The notes: a model not told the origin generated them from the sequence alone. 5,019 nt of DNA from Thermoplasmata archaeon (GCA_021793945.1 JAJYRT010000131.1:1-5019); one strand, 5' to 3'. Positions 1 to 5,002 are shown, counted from the first letter of the stretch. Numbers and translations: made by a program.

Positions 1-567
1 CTGATACTGCAGAGCATAGGATATGGAGCGGTGGCAGGTAATATACACCAGACCATTCTCAATATAGCGGTAGGAAACTCTATACTGGCTGCATTGTTTG
101 AAGTCCCTGGTTACTGGATAGCGGTAGCCTCCATTGATAAAGTGGGGAGAAAGAAGTTGCAGTGGATAGGTTTCAGTGTAATGGCTGTCGCTTACCTTAT
201 ACTCGCATTGACGTACACTTCAATAGTAACTAGCCTGGCTCTTTTCCTTTCCGTGTACGGGATCTCTTTCCTCTTCGGGAATATAGGACCTAACACTACG
301 ACATTCGTTCTGCCGACAGAGTTGTTCCCAACGCAGTTTAGAACAACTGGCCACGGTATAGCTGCTTCGATGGGAAAATTAGGAGCCGGGATATTCACGT
401 TCCTGGAACCAGTGCTGCAGTTTGTTTACAAACTTCAGGGCGTGCTAGCTATCTTAGTGGCAGTCTCCCTGCTTGGAGTGATACTGACTTTGCTGACCAT
501 AACCGAGACGAGGAATCGGTCACTCGAATCAACCTCTGCAAGACCTATGGACAAGCTTCCCGACTGA
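1..567 (+). CDS. MFS transporter, phosphate/sugar-porter type (3' part only)
   Basis: This is the C-terminal 188 residues of a membrane transporter; the frame is open to the first base of the window, so the start lies outside. Seen: about five hydrophobic segments, a cytoplasmic-loop motif DKVGRKK (visible residues 46-52) of the D-R-x-G-R-R/K class, a GNIGPNTTTF stretch followed by PTELFPTQFRTTGHG (residues 105-119), and a tail ITETRNRSLE. The tail resembles the PETKGxSLE motif that closes sugar-porter and Pho84-like proteins. Family knowledge: such proteins have 12 transmembrane helices and about 430-500 residues and move phosphate, organic acids or sugars with protons across the cytoplasmic membrane. 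The PTELFPTQFR(T/A)xxHG pattern is typical of the phosphate:H+ symporter branch, but the substrate cannot be fixed from this half. The gene ends in TGA and is followed by a T-rich terminator; it converges on the reductase gene. Confidence 0.88.
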   Translation: MILQSIGYGAVAGNIHQTILNIAVGNSILAALFEVPGYWIAVASIDKVGRKKLQWIGFSVMAVAYLILALTYTSIVTSLALFLSVYGISFLFGNIGPNTTTFVLPTELFPTQFRTTGHGIAASMGKLGAGIFTFLEPVLQFVYKLQGVLAILVAVSLLGVILTLLTITETRNRSLESTSARPMDKLPD

Positions 568-581
568 TCCCACACAATCAA

Positions 582-597
582 TTTTTTTCTATTTTTT
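582..597 (+). terminator. T-rich transcription terminator after the transporter
   Basis: Two T runs (seven at 582-588, six at 592-597) begin 15 bases after the transporter stop codon, with no stable hairpin before them. Archaeal RNA polymerase terminates at oligo-T tracts without needing a hairpin, so this is the likely end of the transporter mRNA. Confidence 0.6.
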
Positions 598-708
598 CAT
601 ATAATTATTTATTTCAACACTTATTTGAAGCGTTTTTGGGTTAGTTTACACTTGCAAAATATGTGTTTTGACTGTCGTCTTTTATAGTAGGCGAGCACCC
701 ATAATCCT

Positions 709-753
709 ATGGCAGCGTGTGTCGGTGCCTGCTTACCCAAGGAAGAATTGTGA
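709..753 (+). other. Possible leaderless 14-codon mini-ORF (speculative)
   Basis: An ATG at 709 opens a 14-codon frame (MAACVGACLPKEEL) ending in TGA at 751-753. A TATA-like TTTTATA at 680-686 is centred 26 bases before the ATG, the spacing expected for an archaeal leaderless start, and five T residues follow the stop directly. The last 21 bases run antisense to the 3' end of the reductase gene. It contains two Cys residues (CVGAC). The frame is very short and such an arrangement can arise by chance in AT-rich spacer DNA; it is recorded as a candidate only. Confidence 0.15.
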
Positions 754-1743
754 TTTTTCTGTATTCTCCCCCTTACCAACCTTGACTTTCTTCCAGTCAC
801 TCTTCGTGTGTGGCTTTCCCTTCAGCGCCTGGAGATAGTTATAGGCTGACAGGGCCGCTATCGCTCCCTGACCCGCAGATATAACAGCCTGCTTGTAGGC
901 TACGTCAGTAACGTCTCCGGCAGCAAATATTCCAGGCATTGAAGTGGATCCGTCCTTGTTTGTTATTACCTCGCCCAGCCCGTTCATGCTAACAATCCCC
1001 TTCAGGAATTCCGTCTTGGTAACGTAACCCATCTCTATGAACAATCCGTTCACCTTCAGCTCCTCAGGAGGCGCATTCCTGTTTTCCAGATCGACTGTGA
1101 GTATCTTTTCCAGTTTCCCGGATCCTTTGATTTCCTTTATGGCCCTGTGGTTTAGAAATTCTACATTGTCCTTTTCCCTGAGATTGTTTATGGTCTCTTC
1201 ATCGCCTATGGGCGACTTTCCCCTCAGGATGACAGTTACCTTTCTGGCAAGATCTGAGAGCATCTGGGCAGCTTCCATTGCCGGGTCCCCGAGCCCGACA
1301 ACCGCAACATCCTTTCCCTTGAAAAGTGGGCCGTCGCATATGGCACAGTATGAGACTCCCTTTGCCTTCAGTTCTTCCTCGCCAGGAACGCCTAGGTCCC
1401 GCGGAGTCTTCCCAAAAGCCATTATAAGTGCGCACGTGATGAAGCTGTTATTGGTGGTTACTATCTCGAAGCAGCTTTCCTCTGCATAGTTTATCTTCCT
1501 GACCTCATCATAAAGGAAGACTGCTCCATACAGCTCACACTGTTTCTTTATCTTGTTCATCAGATCAAATCCACTGATGCTTTCAAACCCGGGATAATTT
1601 CCAATCTCGTTAGTGAGAAGTGCCTGTCCTCCAATATCTTTGGTAATGACCAGCGTCTTAAGTGCCTGCCTTGAAGTATACAGAGCGGCAGTCAGGCCTG
1701 CTGCGGCACCGCCAATGATTATCACGTCGTATTGATCATCCAT
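733..1743 (-). CDS. trxB: Thioredoxin reductase-like FAD disulfide oxidoreductase
   Basis: 336 residues, a low-molecular-weight thioredoxin reductase fold. Seen: N-terminal FAD-binding GGAAAGL (residues 11-17); redox-active disulfide C-A-I-C-D with Cys133 and Cys136; second Rossmann motif GLGDPAMEAA (150-159); and the closing FAD motif GIFAAGDVTD (271-280) followed by AVISAGQGAIAAL. Known role: it transfers electrons through FAD and the CxxC pair to thioredoxin in the cytoplasm. Odd: the HRRxxxR stretch that binds the NADPH 2'-phosphate in E. coli is here LRGKSPIG (173-180), so NADPH use is doubtful. Thermoplasma acidophilum reductase was reported to lack this motif and not to use NADPH or NADH. 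A Lys-rich tail (about 306-336) makes it slightly longer than the 320-residue E. coli enzyme. The ATG start lies just downstream of a TATA box, so translation is probably leaderless or nearly so. It is last in the minus-strand block, 69 bases after the hydrolase gene. Confidence 0.93.
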   Translation of the reverse strand: MDDQYDVIIIGGAAAGLTAALYTSRQALKTLVITKDIGGQALLTNEIGNYPGFESISGFDLMNKIKKQCELYGAVFLYDEVRKINYAEESCFEIVTTNNSFITCALIMAFGKTPRDLGVPGEEELKAKGVSYCAICDGPLFKGKDVAVVGLGDPAMEAAQMLSDLARKVTVILRGKSPIGDEETINNLREKDNVEFLNHRAIKEIKGSGKLEKILTVDLENRNAPPEELKVNGLFIEMGYVTKTEFLKGIVSMNGLGEVITNKDGSTSMPGIFAAGDVTDVAYKQAVISAGQGAIAALSAYNYLQALKGKPHTKSDWKKVKVGKGENTEKSQFFLG

Positions 1744-1769
1744 CTCTATCTGTTACAGATTTTATGAGC

Positions 1770-1777
1770 TTATTAAA
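1770..1777 (-). promoter_or_regulatory. TATA box for the thioredoxin reductase gene
   Basis: On the minus strand TTTAATAA lies 27-34 bases before the reductase ATG, preceded by more T residues. Archaeal initiation about 25 bases after the box would give a leader of only a few bases. It indicates that the reductase can be transcribed separately from the hydrolase upstream. Confidence 0.5.
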
Positions 1778-1812
1778 AATGTATGTTTATGATGCCACAC
1801 GGAAATGAAACT

Positions 1813-2445
1813 TTAGTTTCCGAAGATGAATGCGTCAGATAGATAGGGGTTGACTCTTTTTTCATCATCAAGGGTGGTGAAATCACCATGCCCCGGAAAC
1901 AGCAGATGATTCCCGCTGATTTTCCTGAACCTGTCCAGTGAACGCCTCATATCCGGGATTGACCCGCCAAAGTCAACCCTTCCAATTGTTCCCTTGAAAA
2001 CGGTATCTCCGGTGAACAGCCCCGCCTCCGACATAAAAATGGTGCTCCCGGGAGTGTGGCCCGGGAATGCCAGTGCCTGGATTCTTGATCCGCCCACCCT
2101 GAACTCATGGCCATCCTCAAAGGTTCTGGTTTCAATGTTCCCGTTCATCATGAATCCGGTCAGGTCAATTGACATTTTGTCTGCTTCCCCAAGCATTTCT
2201 TTGTCAGCTGAATTTATGTGCAGTTTGAGGCCGTATTCATTGAGAAAATCCCAGGCACTGAACACATGGTCGAAATGTCCGTGTGTTGCCACGACAAGCA
2301 CAGGTTCAAGGCTGTTGGCAGAGATGAATTTTTCAACCAGCCCAAAATCCCCTCCGGGGTCAATGATAGCGCATTTTCCGCCATCCTGCAAAATGTAGCA
2401 ATTGGTGCGAAGCATTCCTACAGGGATAGTATCAATTTTTATCAT
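1813..2445 (-). CDS. Metallo-beta-lactamase-fold hydrolase, glyoxalase II/YcbL-like
   Basis: A 210-residue single-domain hydrolase counted from the ATG at 2445-2443; an in-frame TTG two codons upstream (2451) is an alternative start. Seen: metal motif T-H-G-H-F-D-H with His55, His57, Asp59 and His60; His130 in GHTPGS; Asp147 in TGDTVFKGTIGRVDFGG; and His186 in FPGHGD. This is the full set of ligands for a two-metal centre, usually zinc or iron. The GDTVFxGxIGRxD form groups it with YcbL-like, hydroxyacylglutathione-hydrolase-type enzymes, which cleave thioesters. Archaea of this kind are not expected to make glutathione, so the natural substrate is unknown and 'glyoxalase II' should not be taken literally. 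It lacks the C-terminal HAGH domain of classical glyoxalase II. It begins 16 bases after the alaX stop, so the two are probably co-transcribed. Confidence 0.88.
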   Translation of the reverse strand: MIKIDTIPVGMLRTNCYILQDGGKCAIIDPGGDFGLVEKFISANSLEPVLVVATHGHFDHVFSAWDFLNEYGLKLHINSADKEMLGEADKMSIDLTGFMMNGNIETRTFEDGHEFRVGGSRIQALAFPGHTPGSTIFMSEAGLFTGDTVFKGTIGRVDFGGSIPDMRRSLDRFRKISGNHLLFPGHGDFTTLDDEKRVNPYLSDAFIFGN

Positions 2446-2461
2446 TCCCAAACCCGCTTTA

Positions 2462-3181
2462 TCAGGAAAGCACGAACTCTACCCTCTTGTTGTGAGCTCC
2501 CTTGCTCTGGATGCTCCTGAAAGTTATTTCTCCGACCTCCCTGGTGTTGGATACGTGCGTACCGCCGTCAGCCTGGGTATCAAAGCCGGAAATGTCTATT
2601 ATGCGAACCCTGTCAAGTGATTTTATCAGCTCCCTGCCAGGTGCGGTCCTTGCAAGACCCGGGATACGCTGTGCTTCATCGCTGCTGATCTCCCTCGCGT
2701 AGATGTTGTGATTTGACGAAATGACCTCATTGGCTTTGCCGATGATTTCTTCCGCCATCTCCCTGGTGATTCCCGGTAGATCAAAATCCACCCTTGCCCT
2801 GTCCTCGTAAATCTGGCTGCCCGTAATGAGCCCCCTGTCAGAGTAATCTCTGTTGACTACCCCATCAATGATGTGTATTGCTGTGTGGTATCTCATATGA
2901 GCATACCTTCTGTTCCAGTCCAGAACTCCATGTACCTTTGCTCCAGGCTGCGGCAGGCTGCTCGAGGAAATTCTGTGCCCCACGTCGTCTCCAACCTTGA
3001 TCACGTCAGCGACATCGTAACTTATGCCGTCTGTAACCAGAATTCCTGTATCGTTAGGCTGGCCGCCGCCTGTAGGATAGAAAGCCGTTCTGTCCAGGGA
3101 TACCATATCCCCTTCTATTGCAACAACCGTTGCGTCAAACTCCCTGAGGTACATATCATTGTGATAAAGTTTAGCTGCCAA
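2462..3181 (-). CDS. alaX: Alanyl-tRNA editing protein, AlaX type
   Basis: 239 residues, matching the free-standing alanyl-tRNA synthetase editing domain with its N-terminal beta-barrel (AlaX-M size). Known role: hydrolyses Ser- or Gly-tRNA(Ala) in the cytoplasm and so prevents mistranslation of Ala codons. Seen: glycine-rich motif YPTGGGQP (residues 35-42); zinc motif H99-x3-H103 in RYHTAIHIIDG; second zinc motif at TQADGGTHV (202-210) with His209; and the family hallmark NTREVGEI after it. Odd: the position normally filled by Cys in CGGTH is Asp205. Start: the frame opens with TTG at 3181; the next in-frame ATG (codon 10) would remove KLYHNDMYL, which aligns with the usual AlaX N-terminus. 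A TATA-like TTATTTTAA centred about 26 bases upstream places the mRNA start at that TTG, favouring a leaderless TTG start. First gene of the alaX-hydrolase pair. Confidence 0.9.
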   Translation of the reverse strand: MAAKLYHNDMYLREFDATVVAIEGDMVSLDRTAFYPTGGGQPNDTGILVTDGISYDVADVIKVGDDVGHRISSSSLPQPGAKVHGVLDWNRRYAHMRYHTAIHIIDGVVNRDYSDRGLITGSQIYEDRARVDFDLPGITREMAEEIIGKANEVISSNHNIYAREISSDEAQRIPGLARTAPGRELIKSLDRVRIIDISGFDTQADGGTHVSNTREVGEITFRSIQSKGAHNKRVEFVLS

Positions 3182-3202
3182 TGAAAACTGTATTCCGGTA
3201 TG

Positions 3203-3211
3203 TTAAAATAA
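3203..3211 (-). promoter_or_regulatory. TATA box for alaX
   Basis: Minus-strand TTATTTTAA lies 22-30 bases before the TTG at 3181. This is the expected archaeal spacing for a transcript starting at the start codon itself, and it is the main support for choosing TTG over the internal ATG. Confidence 0.5.
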
Positions 3212-3229
3212 TGTTTTGCAGCTTCTATG

Positions 3230-3255
3230 ACGGAAATTGACCGTTAATTATAACG
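3230..3255. repeat. Overlapping inverted repeats upstream of alaX
   Basis: ACGG (3230-3233) and CCGT (3241-3244) form one inverted repeat with a 7-base centre. CGTTA (3242-3246) and TAACG (3251-3255) form a second with a 4-base centre. They sit 19 or more bases upstream of the alaX TATA box and directly after the stop of the chimeric transposase remnant. They could be a regulator site or the degraded end of the old mobile element; the arms are short enough to be chance. Confidence 0.25.
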
Positions 3256-3256
3256 A

Positions 3257-3682
3257 TTACCAATCTAAATGCACGATAAATCTATTCCTCAAATTGGCCA
3301 TGATATCACTGGTATACGGTGATTCACGGAGTGAGTTGCCAAAGATCGTCCCAGTTCTACTGTGAACAAGCTCCCCGACCCTTTTCTCTGTCATTCCATC
3401 CTTCTGGAAAGGCTTCCTGTATTTCGCAAATACAGCACCCATGTCACCGGAACCGAATACAATGTCCCTGTATTCCTTGTTCCCCACATTCTGGAAGAGT
3501 GCCAGCTTCTCACCACCCTGTGCCAGGATGTTTCCTGTTGCAATGTTACCGCATCTCTTCCTCACGTTTCTCCTTATCTTCCGGAAGAATATTTCCATAC
3601 CGTTGTTTGTTCTTGGTATTGTGCATTCGGGATTCTGCTCCTTGTCATTGGTAGATACCCTGGCATAGTGACCCACGATCAT
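3257..3682 (-). pseudogene. Chimeric remnant: serine-recombinase N-terminus joined to DDE-transposase C-terminus
   Basis: One 141-codon open frame with two unrelated parts. Residues 1-19 read MIVGHYARVSTNDKEQNPE, the N-terminal strand of a resolvase/invertase-type serine recombinase; Ser10 in ARVS would be the nucleophile. From about residue 20 the sequence changes to PRTNNGMEIFFRKIRR and continues to the end with many basic residues. The TNNxxE pattern (Glu30) and the following R/K-rich helix are typical of the last catalytic acidic residue and C-terminal part of a DDE transposase; I do not assign a family. The rest of the recombinase (normally about 180 or more residues) and the first two catalytic residues of the transposase are absent, so neither activity is expected. 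The simplest reading is an in-frame deletion fusing two neighbouring mobile elements. It lies between alaX and the IS630 copy. Confidence 0.6.
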
Positions 3683-3705
3683 GACGTCATAATTCTATGC
3701 ATTAC

Positions 3706-3707
3706 TA
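3706..3707. repeat. TA target duplication, left side of IS630 element
   Basis: IS630/Tc1 elements insert at TA and duplicate it. A TA lies directly outside the left inverted repeat and a matching TA (4790-4791) directly outside the right one. Because the element tips also read TA, the exact boundary could be moved by two bases. Confidence 0.6.
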
Positions 3708-3735
3708 TACATAGCGTCTTAAGTAATTGCGCATA
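3708..3735 (+). repeat. Left terminal inverted repeat of IS630 element
   Basis: Aligned without gaps to the reverse complement of 4762-4789, 20 of 28 positions match. The conserved blocks are TACAT at the tip, CG and AAGT in the middle and CGCATA at the inner end. It contains the last codons of the catalytic transposase frame, so coding and end sequence overlap. Confidence 0.72.
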
Positions 3736-4231
3736 ACTGTTTTAGCTCGCTGTTCGGTCTGAAATGCCTGTCGAACTCACTTTGAATGGCACTTTTCAAA
3801 TCATTGAGCATCTGGAAATACCTGTTGTGTGTTGCATGTCTCTTTATGTCTTTCCAGACTCTCTCTATTGGATTCAGTTCAGGCGAATATGGAGGAAGAA
3901 GCAGCAGATCCGTTCCTGTAAGAAATGCATAATCGCTGATTATGCCGGCATGATGATAAAGTGCATTGTCCAGTGCAAAGACACTGTGTGGAAATATTCT
4001 GCGGGCAAGGGATAGAAATTCAAGAAAGGTGAAGGCGTTGAATCTCTCAGTGATCTGTGTAATGAGCCTTCCGTCGGAAATCCTTACAGCTCCGAATACG
4101 CTTATGCCCTTTCTGTTGGGTTCCTGAAGCACAACAGGATCGGATTCTTCTGGAGGATACCACGCCCTTATTCTGGTGCCATGCTGATAGAAATGACACT
4201 CATCCATGAAGACAATTGATTTTCCTTCCAT
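3719..4231 (-). CDS. IS630 transposase, catalytic DDE part (orfB)
   Basis: 170 residues from the internal ATG: the RNase-H-like DDE domain that cuts and joins DNA at the element ends. Seen: first Asp10 in FMDECHF, second Asp88 in ALDNALYHHA, Glu123 in the signature PPYSPELNPIERVWKDIK (113-130). All three metal-binding residues are present. The frame continues upstream of the ATG for nine codons back to a TGA, and those codons (I S K K L L A L L) continue the family sequence, which shows that the natural product is a fusion with orfA by -1 frameshifting. Predicted fusion length is about 337 residues, normal for IS630. The ATG lies in the loop of a small hairpin, so independent initiation is possible but need not occur. 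The gene ends inside the left inverted repeat. Confidence 0.88.
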   Translation of the reverse strand: MEGKSIVFMDECHFYQHGTRIRAWYPPEESDPVVLQEPNRKGISVFGAVRISDGRLITQITERFNAFTFLEFLSLARRIFPHSVFALDNALYHHAGIISDYAFLTGTDLLLLPPYSPELNPIERVWKDIKRHATHNRYFQMLNDLKSAIQSEFDRHFRPNSELKQLCAIT

Positions 4232-4252
4232 AAGAAGGGCTAGGAGTTTTTT
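4224..4252 (-). promoter_or_regulatory. -1 programmed frameshift signal (A AAA AAC plus hairpin)
   Basis: On the minus strand the heptamer A AAA AAC (4252-4246) lies exactly in the orfA frame as X XXY YYZ, inside a run of seven A. The orfA stop TAG follows one codon later (4242-4240). Slipping back one base gives AAA AAA then CTC CTA, running straight into orfB. Seven bases after the heptamer a 5-bp hairpin forms: CCTTC (4238-4234) with GAAGG (4228-4224) around TTATG. Spacing fits known -1 sites of IS1, IS3 and some IS630 members. Polymerase slippage on the A run is an alternative way to the same fusion. Confidence 0.7.
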
Positions 4253-4731
4253 TGAAATTCAACTTTCTTCTCCGCGTCTCCCTTTGCTATAAGGGGTCTT
4301 AGCTTTCTCAACCTAAATCCAAGTTTATGAAATATTCTCTGGCACTGTCTTGTTCCAATATCCATGTCATATCTCTTCTTTATGTGATGGCTGAGAAGCT
4401 TTCCGTCCCAGAGGTTCCGTGAATACCCCAGATCCATGGGGTTCTTCCTGAGATCTAGGGATATGCTCTCCATGATGTCTGATAACCTGGGGGGTCTTCC
4501 TGATCGCATGGGTTCCCTAAGCCCCTCGAATCCCTCCCTGAGAAATGTGTTGACCCAGTTCTCTATGCTTTTTGGACTGTTTCCAATCACACTGGAAACG
4601 CCGTACGGGCTCATGCCATTGGCCACAAGCAGGATTCCATGGAGCCTGTGGTCGTACTTTGATTCATCGCTGCGTCTTATCTCTCCTATTATTTCCTTCT
4701 TCCTGTCATCCGAAATTCTAAGCCTCTTCAT
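4240..4731 (-). CDS. IS630 transposase, DNA-binding part (orfA)
   Basis: 163 residues forming the N-terminal DNA-binding half of the transposase. Seen: a first helix-turn-helix (about residues 25-70, GMSPYGVSSVIGNSPKSIENWV), the linker RSGRPPRLS (77-84) that resembles the GRPR minor-groove hook of IS630/Tc1 proteins, and a winged-helix-like second domain (about 108-146, from WDGKLLSHHIKKRY through the basic stretch RLRKLRP). These domains recognise the terminal inverted repeats. Translation stops at TAG just after the frameshift heptamer; the truncated protein made without shifting could bind the ends without cutting and so act as a repressor, as in other two-frame IS elements (inference). 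The ATG start lies 22 bases after a strong TATA box. Confidence 0.85.
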   Translation of the reverse strand: MKRLRISDDRKKEIIGEIRRSDESKYDHRLHGILLVANGMSPYGVSSVIGNSPKSIENWVNTFLREGFEGLREPMRSGRPPRLSDIMESISLDLRKNPMDLGYSRNLWDGKLLSHHIKKRYDMDIGTRQCQRIFHKLGFRLRKLRPLIAKGDAEKKVEFQKNS

Positions 4732-4752
4732 GGTACAAACAATGAGTGAATG

Positions 4753-4760
4753 TATTTAAA
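4753..4760 (-). promoter_or_regulatory. TATA box of IS630 transposase gene
   Basis: Minus-strand TTTAAATA, close to an ideal archaeal TATA box, lies 22-29 bases before the orfA ATG, predicting a leaderless transcript. It touches the inner edge of the right inverted repeat, so transposase bound to the repeat could hinder its own transcription (inference). Confidence 0.6.
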
Positions 4761-4761
4761 C

Positions 4762-4789
4762 TATGCGTAAACACTTCTGGCGTCATGTA
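4762..4789 (-). repeat. Right terminal inverted repeat of IS630 element
   Basis: Partner of 3708-3735, 20 of 28 matches without gaps. It precedes the promoter and the first transposase frame. The two ends share the tip and the inner CGCATA block but differ in the middle, so transposase affinity may differ between ends. Confidence 0.72.
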
Positions 4790-4791
4790 TA
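4790..4791. repeat. TA target duplication, right side of IS630 element
   Basis: Matches TA at 3706-3707. Removing 3708-4789 and one TA joins ...GCATTAC-TA-AATGGTG..., the presumed empty site. Confidence 0.6.
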
Positions 4792-4817
4792 AATGGTGTT
4801 CTGTTTCGAATAAGTTG

Positions 4818-4838
4818 AAAAAAGTCCCCGATGGGCAC
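4818..4838 (-). terminator. Hairpin plus T6 on the minus strand
   Basis: On the minus strand a short stem (GTGCCC pairing with GGGGAC with one bulge, 4-base loop) is followed at once by six T residues (4823-4818). It resembles an intrinsic terminator and could end a transcript entering from beyond 5019. There is no coding frame on this strand between 4839 and 5019 to match it, so any such gene lies outside the window. Confidence 0.35.
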
Positions 4839-4840
4839 AG

Positions 4841-4874
4841 TGAGATTTTACCGCCACCAAACGGTCCAGTCTCA
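4841..4874. repeat. Two-tier inverted repeat in the right-hand spacer
   Basis: TGAGA (4841-4845) pairs with TCTCA (4870-4874) and, inside a symmetric 4x4 internal loop, ACCG (4850-4853) pairs with CGGT (4862-4865) around an 8-base loop. It could form an RNA stem upstream of the Shine-Dalgarno-led mini-ORF or be a protein-binding site. Both stems are short. Confidence 0.25.
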
Positions 4875-4884
4875 TTCACATTAA

Positions 4885-4947
4885 GGAGGTTAGTCCATGA
4901 CTAGTTCTAATCATACGGATGGGGTTAATAAGGGTAATGACGTTTAA
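4885..4947 (+). other. Possible 16-codon mini-ORF with strong ribosome binding site
   Basis: GGAGGT at 4885-4890 is a full Shine-Dalgarno match, six bases before ATG at 4897. The frame runs 16 codons (MTSSNHTDGVNKGNDV) to TAA at 4945-4947. The peptide is hydrophilic with no recognisable motif. Otherwise the 228 bases from 4792 to 5019 contain no credible gene. It may be a leader peptide, the remnant 5' end of a lost gene, or chance. Confidence 0.2.
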
Positions 4948-5002
4948 TTTTATCCCGACCTCTTATAATTTGAGTTAAGCCCTAATTTCAGAGGTTAGCC
5001 AT
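4886..5002 (+). repeat. Imperfect direct repeat GAGGTTAG(T)CCAT
   Basis: The same word occurs at 4886-4898 and, with one base missing, at 4991-5002, 105 bases apart. The second copy also forms a 6-bp inverted repeat (AGAGGT, 4990-4995) with ACCTCT at 4958-4963. Short repeats of this kind could flank a lost insertion, but two copies do not establish that. Confidence 0.25.

Larger units (their letters stand above)
3708..4789 (-). mobile_element. Complete IS630-family insertion sequence
   Basis: A 1,082-base element, the usual size for IS630, bounded by imperfect inverted repeats and a TA duplication. On the minus strand it carries a promoter, a DNA-binding reading frame (4731-4240) and a catalytic frame (4231-3719), which overlap functionally through a -1 frameshift signal. 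The catalytic D, D and E are intact and neither frame has an internal stop, so the copy appears complete and possibly active. There are no passenger genes. It is inserted just upstream of the recombinase/transposase chimera, so it is the younger of the two mobile traces here. Confidence 0.82.

Noticed and set aside
1037..1489. 150-codon plus-strand open frame opposite the reductase gene
   Set aside because: It lies wholly antisense to well-conserved FAD/CxxC-coding sequence, has a low-complexity Ser/Phe/Pro-rich composition and matches no family I recognise.
1807..1820. 5-bp hairpin GAAAC-TTTA-GTTTC at the hydrolase stop codon
   Set aside because: It overlaps the stop but no T run follows on the minus strand, so I do not call it a terminator; the stem is short and AT-rich.
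1994..2620. Several plus-strand open frames opposite the hydrolase and alaX genes
   Set aside because: All are shadows of genes with complete catalytic motifs on the minus strand; none has a promoter or plausible protein composition.
3319..3736. Three overlapping plus-strand frames opposite the chimeric remnant
   Set aside because: Cys/His/Ser-rich reverse translations of the minus-strand frame with no recognisable domain.
3719..4731. IS630 transposase as a pseudogene broken by a frameshift
   Set aside because: The break lies exactly at an in-frame A AAA AAC heptamer with stop and hairpin at standard spacing, and both halves are otherwise intact, so programmed frameshifting is the better explanation.
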